Origin: Beta vulgaris subsp. vulgaris
Lineage: Eukaryota > Streptophyta > Magnoliopsida > Caryophyllales > Amaranthaceae
Reading direction: 5' to 3'
Length of the DNA: 64,000 nt
Assembly: GCF_026745355.1 (NCBI RefSeq)
Contig: NC_079208.1
Span: forward strand, 59,630,892-59,694,891
The first letter of the stretch is position 1. The number at the start of each line of letters is the position of its first letter. Below the pieces are notes generated by a model. It was given only the letters and a program-made list of their open reading frames with translations. It had not been told where the DNA came from and did not search any database. Below, one piece after another: positions 36,601 through 49,906 of this stretch. Position numbers and translations under genes: made by a program.

Positions 36601-36740
36601 TTCTGATTGTGGTATTGATTGTAATTGGAGATTATTTTAGTGTTAATTTATTGTTGTTGTTGTTGTTTGAATTAATATTGATTTTGTTGACTATTCCAAT
36701 GGTGTGTGGTCGGCGATTTTTGACCAGTTGTTTGCACTAT

Positions 36741-39700
36741 ATGCTTCCAAGAAAGAGAGCTGGTGAAGGTGAGGTAGTTGACGGCACAACCACTTCTTCT
36801 TCTTCTTCCGCTTTTAAGAAGACTCGGATTGAAGGATCTAGCTCGGCGTCGAATTCGGCTGAAACGACATCCAATAAGTTGAATTCTGATAGTAGGTTTA
36901 CGGTTGGGAATAGTGAGAGCGGAGCTACGATCACCATGGCCATGGGGGATGGTAATCCACCAGACATTGATGAGGATCTGCATAGTAGGCAGTTGGCTGT
37001 GTATGGGCGCGAGACGATGAGGCGCCTTTTTGGTTCTAATGTACTTGTTTCTGGGATGCAAGGCCTTGGAGCTGAAATTGGTATAGATTTTTTGCTATGT
37101 CTTCGTCATTTTGATGTTTATGCTGTATTGATTGTTTAATTATATTGTTTTTTTGTTAATTTGGAGCTAATGCAATATTTCAGTTTTTGTTCATTGATAA
37201 TTTGATTCCACTTGTTAAAAATACTTACCTTTATTTTTTTAGATGCTAACATTTCAACATTTGATTATTTTAATCCACTCACCAAATTGGCAAATGTTGC
37301 ATCTAAAAAAATACAGAGGAAGTATATGGATTGTGTTTTTGATGCCATTATGGAGCTATGCTGCTACTATTGTGGATTTATGGGTTTGCCTTTTTTCTTT
37401 AATTATTCCACTCTCTGTCCTCCGAAAGTTGTTGAAATTGAGGTGATCATTTTGTTAATGTGTTTGGTGTAGTTCTCCAACTGCGAGTCATTAATTAGGT
37501 TCTTACTGTTAAGACGTTGCCCAAATGTTTTGTAAAAGATCCAACTTTTATCCTTTTGGCATGTAGTTGACCAGCTCTGATTTTGTGTTGTTTAATTCAC
37601 TGTACTATTTGTCATATGTGAAAATTATTGATCTTAATAAAATAGGATTTTGAACATTTCTGTATACTAGTTTGTAAGTTGGAAAATTAGTAAATTTGAA
37701 ATTGTTAGTGACTAGTTGTCTGAAGTTCCAAATTTTCTCAAGACAAGTGAGTAATTCGTTAAGCTTTTCATGGACTACATCTACTTCCTTCCATGCATGT
37801 TGGCGGTTCTCCTTGACGTTTTGTCTAGAAATTGAGGTTTGTGGGTGTAAGCTAGAAATGCTACAATTATAGGTGTTGAATAGAGTTTACTGATCTGCTT
37901 ATCTCTGTTGTTTCCGAGATCGTGGACTGTAGAATAACTAGATATTTTTGAAACTTTTGTGGCCTTCTGAATCTCCTTATCTCAAAATTAATTAGGAAAT
38001 TCTCATCAGGAAGGTAGAGCATCTGATAAGGATTTTGAGGTAGGCTCTGTATGCAATAGATATGGCTTTGGTTGCTAAACTAGTCACCATTGAGCTCTAG
38101 AATTCTATTACTCTGCTAAATGTCAATGCATCACTATGTATGACTATCATCCATTAACCGTGAACCTTGGGGCATACAGTTTTGCCTGTATTTTTTTGTT
38201 AGTCTTTCTACTTAAATTAGCTGGGGCAGATCATGATTAATATCTAAATATGCTTCTTTGTCCTTTGTGTTTGAATTTACAGCAAAGAATCTTATCCTGG
38301 CTGGTGTTAAGTCTGTCACCTTGCATGATGAAGGGACAGTGGAATTGTGGGATTTATCCAGCAATTTTGTTTTCTCTGAAGATGATGTTGGTAAAAACCG
38401 AGCGCATGCTTGTGTGCAAAAGTTGCAAGAACTGAACAATGCAGTGCTTGTTTCAACTATGACAACAAAATTGACAAAGGAACAGCTTTCAGATTTCCAG
38501 GTACTGCCTTATATATGTCGTATCTATCTGGATCACTATTGTGAATAACAGACACTAAAAATACTATGCCTTGATATGTAAAAATGGAATTCGCTCCCTA
38601 AGATTCTATATGATATAGGTGCTGTACAGCTGAATAGATATGATCTTGACCCTATGGCATTTACTACGCATACAAGGTGGATATATACTGGATATATTTA
38701 CTTGATCAAGATCATCTGTTGATTTTTTTGTTGATTGACATCTGTGTTAGGCCTCATTGAGGTACTTAGACATTGTTTATGGTATCTCTTGCTATAGTAT
38801 AATGACCATGATCCTTTTTCTGGTATCTAGGCTGTTGTATTTACTGACATCAGCTTGGACAAAGCTATCGAGTTCGATGATTACTGCCACAGTCATCAAC
38901 CCCCTATTGCTTTTATTAAAGCCGAAATTAGGGGTCTTTTTGGCGGTGTTTTTTGCGACTTTGGACCTGAGTTTACTGTTGTTGATGTGGATGGTGAGGA
39001 ACCGCACACTGGTATTATTGCTTCAATCAGCAATGACAACCCTGCTCTTGTATCATGTGTGGATGATGAAAGGCTGGAGTTTCAGGATGGTGATCTGATT
39101 GTATTCTCGGAAGTCCATGGAATGCCAGAATTGAATGATGGAAAGCCAAGAAAGATTAAAAATGCAAGGCCCTATTCTTTCTCCCTTGAGGAGGATACCA
39201 CAAACTATGGTGTTTACCAGAAAGGTGGGATTGTGACACAAGTCAAGCAGCCAAAGGTCCTGCATTTTAAGCCTTTGAGAGAAGCACTTAGTGATCCTGG
39301 TGACTTTCTCTTGAGTGATTTTTCAAAATTTGACCGTCCCCCTTTGCTGCATTTGGCATTCCAAGCTCTAGACAAGCTTGTGTGTGAGCTAGGACGCTTT
39401 CCTAGTCCTGGTTCTGAAGAGGATGCGCAGAAATTGATAACTATAGCCACTAAGATAAATGAGGGCCTAGGTGATGCCAGGGTAGAAGACATTAACTCTA
39501 AAGTATTACGGCACTTTGCTTTTGGCGCTAGGGCTGTACTGAATCCTATGGCTGCTATGTTTGGTGGTATTGTTGGACAGGAAGTTATGAAGGCTTGCTC
39601 TGGGAAGTTTCATCCTCTTTTTCAGGTTGTTACTGGTCCTGATACTTCTTTGCCAAATTTCTGTCTAGGGTTTGCTTTAACCTGTTTCTTATTTTTATTT

Positions 39701-42011
39701 TTCTGTAGTTCTTCTACTTTGATTCAGTCGAGTCACTTCCTACTGAACCTGTTGAACCTTCGGATTTTGCTCCAAGAAACAGTCGCTATGATGCTCAAAT
39801 TTCAGTTTTTGGATGGAAACTCCAGAAGAAGCTAGAAGATGCTAAAATATTTGTTGTTGGATCTGGTGCTCTTGGGTGTGAATTCTTGAAGAATTTGGCT
39901 TTGATGGGAGTTTCTTGCAGTGGCAAAGGGGAGCTAACAGTCACTGATGATGATGTTATTGAGAAAAGCAATCTCAGTAGGCAGTTTTTGTTCCGTGATT
40001 GGAACATTGGACAGGCCAAGTCTACTGTAGCTGCTGCTGCTGCCACATCAATAAATTCACATTTCCATGTCAAAGCCTTGCAGAATCGTGTTGGCCCTGA
40101 AACTGAGAATGTGTTTGATGACAATTATTGGGAGAATCTAAGTGTTGTAATCAATGCACTGGACAATGTGAATGCTAGGCTGTATGTTGATCAGAGATGC
40201 TTGTATTTCCAGAAGCCGCTCCTTGAATCAGGAACTTTGGGTGCCAAATGCAATACACAAATGGTCATTCCCCACCTTACTGAAAACTATGGGGCGTCAC
40301 GAGATCCGCCTGAGAAGCAAGCACCTATGTGCACAGTGCACTCTTTTCCACACAACATTGACCATTGTCTGACCTGGGCTCGTTCCGAATTTGAGGGTTT
40401 ACTTGAGAAAACTCCAGCTGAAGTGAATGCGTATCTTTCAAATCCTGGTGAATACACATCAGCTATGAGGAATGCTGGTGATGCTCAGGCAAGGGATACT
40501 TTGGAACGAGTTCTTGAATGTCTTGAAAGGGAAAGATGCAAGTCATTTGAGGATTGTGTCGCTTGGGCTAGGCTGAAGTATGTAGCTAACTGCTGAATTG
40601 CTGTCAATTATTCATTTTTGCGTCATCTCAAATTTTTTGTTTTCTGTAAACAGATTTGAAGATTACTTTGCCAACCGCGTGAAGCAGCTGACTTATACCT
40701 TTCCTGAAGATGCCGCAACCAGTACTGGAGCTCCATTCTGGTCGGCCCCAAAGAGATTTCCCCGTCCCTTGCAATTTTCGTCTTCTGATCCTTCGCATCT
40801 TCATTATGTTATGTCTGCATCGATATTACGAGCTGAAACATTTGGGATCCCTATTCCTGATTGGGCTACACATCCTAAGAAGTTGGCTGAGGCTGTTGAC
40901 AAAGTCATTGTTTCCGATTTTCAGCCAAAAAAAGATGCAAAAATTGTGACGGATGAGAAGGCCACTAGCCTTTCCTCTTCTTCTATAGACGATGGAGCTG
41001 TCATAGATGAACTTATCAGTAAGTTGGAGCACTCTCGCAAAAATCTGCTGCCAGAATATAGGATGAAGCCGATCCAGTTTGAGAAGGTTCGTTTTTCTAT
41101 TGTTCTTTTGTGTAGTTCAAACGTCTAAGAACTCTAAGCTAATGACTCAAGAAAATGAGGTTCTTTTCTATTTTCCATCATCATTCTCTTGCATGAATCT
41201 CAATAATAGCAGTAAATATAATGAATTAGACGCAAAGGACAAAGAGGAAGCTGTGTTTATAGGGAGCCTTTTGAAAGGGTGTTTTGCATTTGATCTGATC
41301 TGTCAATTTTCTTCTCTGATACTTTATTTCTGGCCCTCCTGCCTCATTTTCCCTGGTTCAATAGAGACTAGAGTATGGTATTTTGGTTCTAATCCTCATT
41401 CGACACTTATGCAGGATGATGATACAAACTATCATATGGACGTTATAGCTGCTCTGGCCAACATGAGGGCGAGGAACTACAGCATTCCTGAAGTTGACAA
41501 ATTGAAAGCCAAGTTCATTGCTGGAAGGATCATTCCTGCTATCGCAACTTCGACTGCTATGGCTACTGGTTTGGTATGCCTAGAGCTTTACAAGGTTTTG
41601 GATGGAGGTCATAAGGTGGAGGATTACCGGAATACATTTGCTAATCTAGCACTGCCTCTCTTCTCTATGGCTGAACCAGTCCCACCCAAGGTCTTTAAGC
41701 ACCGTGACATGAGCTGGACTATTTGGGACCGGTGGGTCTTGAAGGGAAACCCTACCCTGAAGGAACTTATTCGGTGGCTCAAGGACAAAGGTTTGAATGC
41801 TTACAGCATTTCATGTGGAAGCTGCCTGCTTTTCAATAGTATGTTCCCTCGCCACAAAGACAGGATGGACAAGAAGGTTGTTGATCTTGCCACTGAAGTG
41901 GCGAAGATGGAAATTCCTCCTACTCGCCGTCACTTGGATGTCGTTGTGGCATGTGAGGATGATGATGATAATGATGTCGACATCCCCCTCGTCTCCGTGT
42001 ACTTCAAATAA
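36741..42011 (+). CDS. UBA1: Ubiquitin-activating enzyme E1, 1083 aa
   Basis: Activates ubiquitin with ATP and loads it on E2 enzymes, the first step of all ubiquitylation; cytosol and nucleus. Six coding exons: 36741-37080, 38283-38500, 38831-39625, 39709-40577, 40654-41086 and 41415-42011, in phase, GT-AG. The start MLPRKRAGE is like other plant E1 proteins. A leader intron about 36321-36729 (acceptor TTTTTGACCAG) is likely. Domains: inactive adenylation half beginning [20 protein letters not shown], first catalytic half, active adenylation site [11 protein letters not shown] (G502 onward), catalytic Cys at about C659 in [11 protein letters not shown], second catalytic half with [17 protein letters not shown], and a C-terminal ubiquitin-fold domain ending [14 protein letters not shown]. 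The size is typical for plant E1 and no defect was seen. Confidence 0.97.
37224..37322. mobile_element. Small Stowaway-like MITE in E1 intron 1
   Basis: CTTACCTTTATTTTTTTAGATG at the left and CATCTAAAAAAATACAGAGGAAG at the right are inverted ends flanked by TA. CAACATTTGAT also pairs with AAATGTTG inside. About 100 bp. Confidence 0.75.
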
Positions 42012-43885
42012 GCTTTGATGTGATTGCGAAGTTACTATAATTTCCCATCCCCATCATCTCTATACACTTCCTATGGGCCCATAAGGCTGGCATAAGCTTT
42101 GCTTCGTACTTCGAAGCTTGCATGAGATTTTGGAGGACAAGTTTGCTCTTGATTCTGAGAGGACAGTTTCATCTGTAGCGTATTTGTACGAATGTTTATC
42201 CCATGCACATCCATCTGTTACATAGGAACCTAACTTTGGTTATGCGAGTTTATGAGCATATTTCTATATTGACGGATTTAACGCTGTGCAATGTTGCTGA
42301 TAAATTGTCTGAAAAATCACCCAGATCATCTTTAGTGTAAGGCTAAATGTGAACAATTTGTTTTCTTTCAAATAACACAACAATATAATTACTAGACAAG
42401 CTTTATGATCTCCCTTTTGGATTATCATTTACTCATTTCAAAGGTCTATTTTGTCAATTTATAGTGCATTAGATAAACTTAATGTTAGTAGGTGATATGA
42501 ATTTTGTATCTATTTAATGTGAAAATGAGCTGAAGTACTTGGAACACAAGTGAGCTAGACAGGGACAGATGTTTGAAAGTGTTGAAGTGATAATAGATAG
42601 GAAAAATCTATGATGTTTCTGAATAGCACCCATGATATGTGACCTTAAATTAAAGTTCGATAGACTGTTAAAGGACATATAAACCCAATTCACAACTACG
42701 TACTTAAGTACAAGCTTAGATGAGGAACCAATATGATGAGGATCTAATATAAGTTTTCGAATAAGGTTTACTAAGTTGGATGTACGACTAGTAGTTTATC
42801 ACCAAGCGCTACTCAACAAAGAGTTCGTCAAATGAAAAGAAAAACTGCTGCATTTATTTAGGAATATTCTGAACGGAAAATCTAGTGGTTCGTAATGGTC
42901 TTTTGGAAAAAGAATGTGAGGCTTGATATATTAAAGTTTTCGAGAGTTAAAAGAATTGAATTTCTCGATCCTGTTGCTACCGACTTCCAACAAGTGGGGG
43001 AGAGAAGCATAATGGAAGAGTGACTAGCTAGAGCAATTTTGCAGGTTATGTTACGGTCACAAAAGAGATGAGTGATGCAAAGTTGTGTGCTAAACCAGTA
43101 ATTTTCATGGTGATCTTAAGAATCTTCCTTTCCCTCGTAAAAGAATCATCCCTAAATATGTACTCCTATGCCTTCAACTCAAGGTGTAGATTTTGAAAGG
43201 GTTGAAAGATGAGAATTTACGGGTTTTGTTTCTGCATTCCAAGTACATAAAATCAAAGTTCAATGTACTCTAAAACTTGAAGAATAACTGAAACATGAGA
43301 GCACCAAATGATGCATCTGATCTTGGGAAAAAGGTGCGTGCTCTGCGTTCCCGTGGTAAAGTTGCAGTCTAGCGTATGATATGGCGTTGTGATCAGTCTG
43401 GTAAGATTTTATTTCATGCAATAATTTTGTTAGAGCAGATTCATTGTAGACATCCCATGTAACCAGAGAGCTTTTACTAAACATGATTACTTTAGTAACT
43501 AATGACTGGTGAGAAGAGCAGGCAGAAACGCAGAATGACTGAAGTCGAAGATGACTACCATTGATTAATTCTGTAATCATACATAACCATCATTGAACAA
43601 AAAATCTATACTGGAGGTGGTAGCATCACAGTAACAATATTTGACCAACAAGGAAAGAGCTTATAGAGAAACCGAGTCAATCACAAAATTTCTTGGGTGA
43701 TACCAATCAAACTCAGTGTTACTGCGGCACATGATCCACAACTCCATAATAGAGCATCATCTAGATTTTGATTGTTAGGCTATACCTGAAGAGGACTATA
43801 AAAAAGGAGCTTTTCTTCTGAAGATTATCTCCATCAAGGTATTGCAGGCTGAAACCCTCTGTATGTAGTGTATTTGTGTTGACGA
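42012..43885. other. Tail-to-tail intergenic region between E1 and the ubiquitin-like LRR gene
   Basis: 42012-42300 should hold the E1 3' UTR; no clear AATAAA was found. The remainder is AT-rich with no recognised gene or repeat. An open frame at 43260-43580 on the minus strand has no recognisable homology. Confidence 0.5.
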
Positions 43886-46800
43886 TCAATTTTTATCAGC
43901 ACCTTCATCAAATTCGGCAGAGCCACCAGCATGAAATTCCAGTTGTTTCTTTAGTTTTGAGCATCTCCGTCTATCAAAATCTTCCCATCCCTCAACCTGG
44001 CAAAGAGATCCGACTTATAGTCTTTTAAATAGAATATCAATCAAGTAGTGAAGTAAAACAGTATACCTGACGAAGAATATCAATTGTTATTATTGTCCCG
44101 TGGAGATCAAGAGTTGAAAGCTGAACACACTTTTTGAATAGATTAGATGGCAGTGATTTGAGTCCATTGTTATTAAGATGCAACGCCTATATTCAGCAAA
44201 GATATGGTTATGCATAAAAGCAACAGACATCATCACATCAGTACTAACAGAAACTGGTATGGAGCTCAACCTTTAAGATTTTTAAATTGCCGAATGTTTC
44301 TGGTAACTCTGCGAGAAGATTTGAGGACATATCAACCTGGAACATACAGAAAATCCCGGAAAAGAAACTCAACATCATAGATTAGGAATGTTGTGCTAAA
44401 ACTTGAACTGATAACTGTATTTTATGTATGTTTGTTGCTATATTGATTAAACGGAAAAATATAAATAAATTTGTGGCATATCTTATCAGATAACTACCCC
44501 CAAGGTAAAAAAAACATAACAACAAAAATAAAAATAAACACATACCCCACCCTTATAATCAATACTTTTTTACAGCTACTGCATTCTGCAAGTTATCACA
44601 TTCAACACAATACTTTCAACACTTTACCACTTATCCAGCCTCAGATCCATATACATCGCAAAATAAAAATCACATCTATACAATTTTCACCACCTTGTCC
44701 CTTTTCTATGTCCCTGTTACATTAGTTGTCTTCCTCGACAGGAGGGAGAAATGAAGAACAAGATTAATTGCTTATATTAATTGCTTATATGTTTATGGAT
44801 TTTCATGCTCCATAAAAGGCTTTGAAGGTGTTAGTTTTATATACACATTAAAGACTTAAAGGTGGTTTGTATGCAACTATTGTACATCAGGGTAGTTTCC
44901 TGATCAAAGTCCCCACATAGTGCACAGTTCTCTACAAATGATTCAAAGAACATAGAGTTATACCTCAATCAGAGAGCTGCAGTCACCGAGAGAAGGAGGT
45001 ATGACAGTTATACTGGAAAAATAAAAAGAATATCAAGTCAATATGATCGTAAATTCTTAACGCAGAATTAGCTCAAAGTTATGCTTGAAGCTATTAACTA
45101 TGCATTCTCGCTAAGGTCATGGAAGTTCACAATTGTCAAATTCAGATTAAGACAAATAATTATCAATTTGCAGAAGACAAAGAAGATTCATGAGATTCCA
45201 AACAGCCACAATTCCCTTTGTTGAATTTGACTTATTTTGCTAAACTTTTGCTGAACTTCAATAATTGCTTTCACTTAGCTTACATTATAGAAGTATCGAT
45301 AAGTTAAGAAGAACAGAGACTTAGTCATCAAGGCTACGCATATACTAGCTTCAAGAATCTGAACTTTTACATCTCTGTCTCAAGATAACAACAAATACTG
45401 TTGAGTTTGCCCTCTAGTTATGTTGGGCTTAGGATTAGATGATCTAGGGTTATCAGTCAATTCAGAATCACTTTATCATATGTGTATGAGTACCCACCGG
45501 TTGTTATTGACTTTCAAGATCTCCAGCCGAGTCAAAAGACCAATTTCTGACGGGAGATTTGCTAATTTGTTGCTTGCAACATGCAGTTGCTCGAGGTAAG
45601 TAAGTGCACCCAAGGAAGAAGGCAAAGTAGTCAACCTGCATAAAGTAAGAACTTCAATTAATTACTTCGAGATATCATCTGAATAATTTCACCAGGTAAT
45701 CAGAATGAGTAACGAAGAACAAGTACCCATAATTTAAAACAAAATAAGGAGCTCTCACGGTCATCTTCATGGGAAATGTCTTTGAAGTGAGAGCTCTACC
45801 CATAAAACTCCTACTATTAAGATATGCTACCCCCTACCCAAAATTCGTGTCAGTTCATATTGGTGATAACTTACAAAATTTTCCAACAAAGTTTTGGAGT
45901 GATAAACTCCAGGGCATGCATCTTTTCAGACTGCGTTTCCATTTAATCATAAAAGTATATGAAAGCTAGCAAGGCATTGCTTATAATGGTTTATGACCAG
46001 AACACTTACTGATTTTGATCCAAAGAAAGATATGTTAAACCCTTCATCTCAGTTAGGCCTTGCCAGCTTATTGAATCATCCAGGAGTCCATTCGAATTCA
46101 AGACCAATTTCTAAAAAAAAACAGAAAACGTAAGTGCAATGTTTATGTACAGCAAAAGATTTTTCAAGAGCAACAGATAAGTGTTACTTTGGGATCCAAA
46201 ACAAAGGGAAGGGTAAACAGAAGTTCTCTACCTGGATATATTTCAAGCAGCCAATTTTGGCGGGTATGTCATGTATGCAGTTGTTGCTGAGATCAAGCAC
46301 TCTAGCAAAAGATCCCCATTCCCATACTGCATCAGGTATAGCCTTCGTTTTTTTTCCAATTTACACAAATAGATACAATAATCAGACTCTTAAAAGAACA
46401 CAGTTACTAAAATCATCCCAACAAGCACGTGAATAAATCCTACAACAGCCATCACCTCAATGCCTCTGAAGAGGCTCCCGCACTGGGCGGGTAAGTGAGG
46501 ATTACCATCATGTGAATGCAGTCTTATTCCTATGTCAACAGAGACACTATTTCCAAACCAACCTAAACCCCTTATGCGACGAGAGTCTGTTATTTCACAG
46601 TAAATAACAAGCACTGGCAATTATAAGTAAGAAATTCCCAAATAGGCAATTCTAATCCAAAAGCCTTGGTGAATGTTGACTCCATTCTAAAAAGCGAAAA
46701 GAATTCCATGGAATCATCCCCTTAAGTAACCTATCATAGTATCATTGATCGAAAGTAACCATTCCCAATATCTATAAGGGGCCATGATCAAACTTCGGAA

Positions 46801-47890
46801 CATAATGCTATGCACACAGAATATTCATCTTCACTTGTTGAAAATCAAAATTCCAGTACAATGCCATATACATTAATTCTAAGCTTAAAGCACAATATTC
46901 CACTTTGCAATAACATTCATGTGAATCAGATGAAATTAAGTGAGTATACCTTCAACCGCGACTCGGATAGGCCGATAACACCAGTGGCCTTCCATCTTTC
47001 ACCTCTCGTTTTAGTCACAAGACTTCTTCGATAACTATATATTTGTATGTGCTCTTCCACCTGAGTTTTTTGATATATTGCAGGAGAATTCTTTTGCAAT
47101 GGACCCTCCTAATTATTATACCCAAATCAAAGAAAACAAACAAAACACTTCCTTTATTACCACATTCAAGACCTCGGATCAAATCCCGTCTACATCACTA
47201 CGCTTAGTCGCTCTCTGGCACCCACAAAAAATAAAAGTTCATTGATACCCATATCAAACAACAAACAAAACACTTCCTTTAATTAGTTTAATACCACATT
47301 CAAGACCTCGGATCAAATCCCGTCTACATCACTACGCTTAGTCGCTCTCTAACACCCACAAAAAATAAAAGTTCATTGATTCTAATTCCCCAAGATTTAC
47401 ACAATTCAATTCAAATCTTGATAATCTTTGAAATTAACAGAAAAAATAATAATCATACATTTGATACATTACATACCCCTTGATGAAGACCCTGAGATGC
47501 AATTAACATGATTTTTGACCCATTATGAAGATCACAAGCACCTAATGTATCAGAATCATTCAAAACTTTTCCTACAAAAAAAATCATAGAAACATAAACA
47601 TAATGATAATACTACTAATCAAAAGAATATGCGATTTTTAATACATGAAGTAGAAATGAGGAGAGAGAAAAGATGAAACCTTTGAAAATAAGCTTTTGAC
47701 CACGAGGGAGAACATTAGTGTGGGAAAGAAGTAAGAATTTGAGGTCAGCAACTGTGTTATGATTCGATGTATTAAGACGAATTGTTTGACCTCCAAATTT
47801 AATCTGCAACTTCAAATTTTCTTCTTCTGATGAACTTTTTTTGTTTTCAATTTCTTCATCTTCTTTGTTGGGATTTCCTTTGTTTTCCAT
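43886..47890 (-). CDS. Leucine-rich-repeat protein with N-terminal ubiquitin-like domain, 386 aa
   Basis: Ten exons in transcript order: 47890-47680, 47571-47477, 47108-46950, 46342-46232, 46110-46010, 45635-45498, 45012-44964, 44336-44271, 44186-44067, 43996-43886. All are GT-AG and in phase (1161 nt). Residues 1-25 are acidic and charged. About 26-97 form a ubiquitin-like fold (LKLQIKFGGQTIRL, TVADLKFLL, LPRGQKLIFKGKVLNDSDTL, NGSKIMLIAS). From about 155 on come leucine-rich repeats of the plant intracellular type (VLDLSNNCIHDIPAKIG, LEQLHVASNKLANLPSEIG, LKVNNNR, VDMSSNLLAELPETFG, ALHLNNNGLKSLPSNLF). This is the architecture of Arabidopsis At2g30105, whose function is poorly known; a role as an adaptor in ubiquitin-linked processes is inference. 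No membrane segment or signal peptide. The start ATG at 47888-47890 is the first in frame; only a TTG codon precedes it closely. Confidence 0.92.
47137..47380. repeat. Tandem duplication (~125 bp) in intron 2 of the ubiquitin-like LRR gene
   Basis: Both copies contain CAAAACACTTCCTTTA, ACCTCGGATCAAATCCCGTC, TACATCACTACGCTTAGTCG and AAAAATAAAAGTTCATTGAT, nearly identical (copy starts about 47137 and 47262). The 'GCTTAGTCGC...GATCAAATCC' core resembles diverged sequence near 26115-26155 and, inverted, near 48028-48075, so the unit contains an interspersed repeat. Confidence 0.85.
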
Positions 47891-48721
47891 TTTCAAGTCT
47901 TTCTTCAGTGGTTTGTTGCTTGTGTTCTCGAGTATAAATCTGGAAATTGTCCTCTTGAGTCTTGAAGAGAATTCTATTCTCTATCACTATTGTCTTAAAT
48001 TTTTTGTGTGTCCAGACCTATTGGTGTTAATGAGCGACTAAGCGCGATAATGTAGATGAGATTTGATTTCAAGTTATGTGTATTATTTTTTCAAGATGTA
48101 TTTAAGTTAGATGTTATCCACTTATTTTTAAGAACTACTAAGATGATAAATTAAAGTACAAGTTGAGTTTGCATAGAGGCGGATCACGGATGTATACATA
48201 TGCATGAAACAATATGGATACGGGAAAATTAGAAGATCGGGTAAGATATAATGATATAAATATTGGAAAAATAAATTATATACAACTCACTTTTGTTTGA
48301 TTTTCAAATTTATGTTGTATTTAATTTCTTTAGGCTTTTATATTTTACGTACTTTACCGTTATTATAATATGTATCACTTTACATAAAGATTCTAAATCT
48401 AGAATTAGCATATGATGTAAGACATATGTCCTATAAGAGTTTTCTCTTTGCCTAAACTTTTCTGAATTTAACCTATTGGGTCTGATTGAACTTTAATGTT
48501 GAAACTTGATTGGACTTTATCAGCTCTAATCAAGTGGTCAAGCCCAAATGTTATCTTATAATGGTGAAAAGAATGCACCTTAGTGTCCTATAAGCATTTA
48601 TAGTGATAAGATATAGGCTATGCCATATGACATGTTCGATGAGAGTCTGTGTCTAGTACATGTCATATAAGGTACACACTACCCATGTAAATCACCCTAA
48701 ATTAAACCTAACTATGAGCTA
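47891..48721. other. Upstream region of the ubiquitin-like LRR gene
   Basis: The probable short 5' leader of the minus-strand gene is at about 47891-47960. Beyond it no gene is seen. 48028-48075 (GCGACTAAGCGCGATAATG) is a diverged inverted copy of the interspersed core in 47137-47380. Confidence 0.45.
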
Positions 48722-49004
48722 CTTCCTTCGTTTTCTTTTAGTTGTATCATATTAATGTTTTGACTGTTTTAAATAAATTGTACCAGTACCTTGTTTAGAA
48801 AGTTTTGATCCTTCAATTTACCAATCTACATAAATATCGTACTCTTTTACTAAAATAAACTCACTTCTTCTATCGTACCTACCATCATATACCAAACATC
48901 ACATGGATTGTTTTATAAATTCAAATTCCTAATATGTTCTCCTTAATATCCAAACAATATCTATTCCAAACTCTTTGAGTAAAACTAAAAAAGAACGGAG
49001 GAAG
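48722..49004. mobile_element. Stowaway-like MITE
   Basis: CTTCCTTCGTTTTCTTTTAG after TA, and CTAAAAAAGAACGGAGGAAG before TA, are inverted ends of about 22 bp. 283 bp, no open frame. Confidence 0.85.
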
Positions 49005-49169
49005 TAATTTAGATGGTGGTAATATGGACCTTATTGGCCCAACTAGCAAGGGTTCCAAAGGCCAAAACAAGCATATGGGCTGATCATGAGATCTAAATGG
49101 GCTTAATCTCAAGTCCAACAAAATCAAAAGAGATGGAGAGAGAAATCAAATGAACCTGGAGAATGAGGA

Positions 49170-49595
49170 CCTTATCTTACTTCATTTTTTTTTTTGAATA
49201 GTAAAATTAATTCATTAATAAAAAGTCATACGACATCTACATAAGCAATCGAATCAAACAAATACATAACTTGAATCAAACAAAAAATTCCTTCATAAAA
49301 ACTACGATCGTCAAACAAATCTTGCAATGTGGAACATCTCCCGCTTATATCGCTGGAAAATACAGCCTTGTTGGAGAGACAATCTAACGATCCCTTGTAG
49401 TCGTGAGGATGATTTCCGTCGGATTCATCTGAACCGTATTCGAAAAATTGATAACCTTTGTGATCCCGCATAATTCTTCACCAACAAAATAATTTCACGA
49501 CAATCCATTAGATCTAGTATCCCGAATTGTAACCTGTAGAAATTCCCCCTCTAAAAATAGGGAGGGACCAGAAGAAATTCCTTATCTTACTTCAT
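49170..49595 (-). mobile_element. Retroposon with poly(A) tail and 16-bp target-site duplication
   Basis: CCTTATCTTACTTCAT stands at 49170-49185 and again at 49580-49595. Between them the element begins (plus strand) with a T-run, i.e. a poly(A) tail on the minus strand, followed by an ATTCATTAATAAAAAG-type 3' end. About 394 bp. No reverse transcriptase is present, so it is either a 5'-truncated LINE or a SINE-like copy. The 3' end resembles the element at 50686-51275. Confidence 0.8.
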
Positions 49596-49906
49596 AAGTG
49601 GAATACTTATGTCTTAAAATGGAGGGACCAGAAGAAGCATGTATGTGCATGTGAAAGGTGAATTTACTCCTCTTTAGTCTTTTACCCCACTCTTCTTCTG
49701 CCAACTTCAATACCATAAACATATAACACCACTTTTTCAGAACCCACTTTGTTCCACTTCTCCTAATAACTAATCTTTTTTTGAGATTTGAAGTAACTGC
49801 ACAGTGCACATGCTCATCTTTTTATGTATCTTATTCTTGTAAAATGTTGTAGCCTATAGGAAGTAGGATTAACAAATCTCCTATACCCCACTAATTATTC
49901 CATAAT

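Noticed and set aside
36567..36740. Upstream ATG as the start of E1
   Set aside because: Plant E1 proteins begin with a short polar leader like MLPRKR, and a good splice acceptor lies between. The upstream residues are hydrophobic and T-rich in origin.
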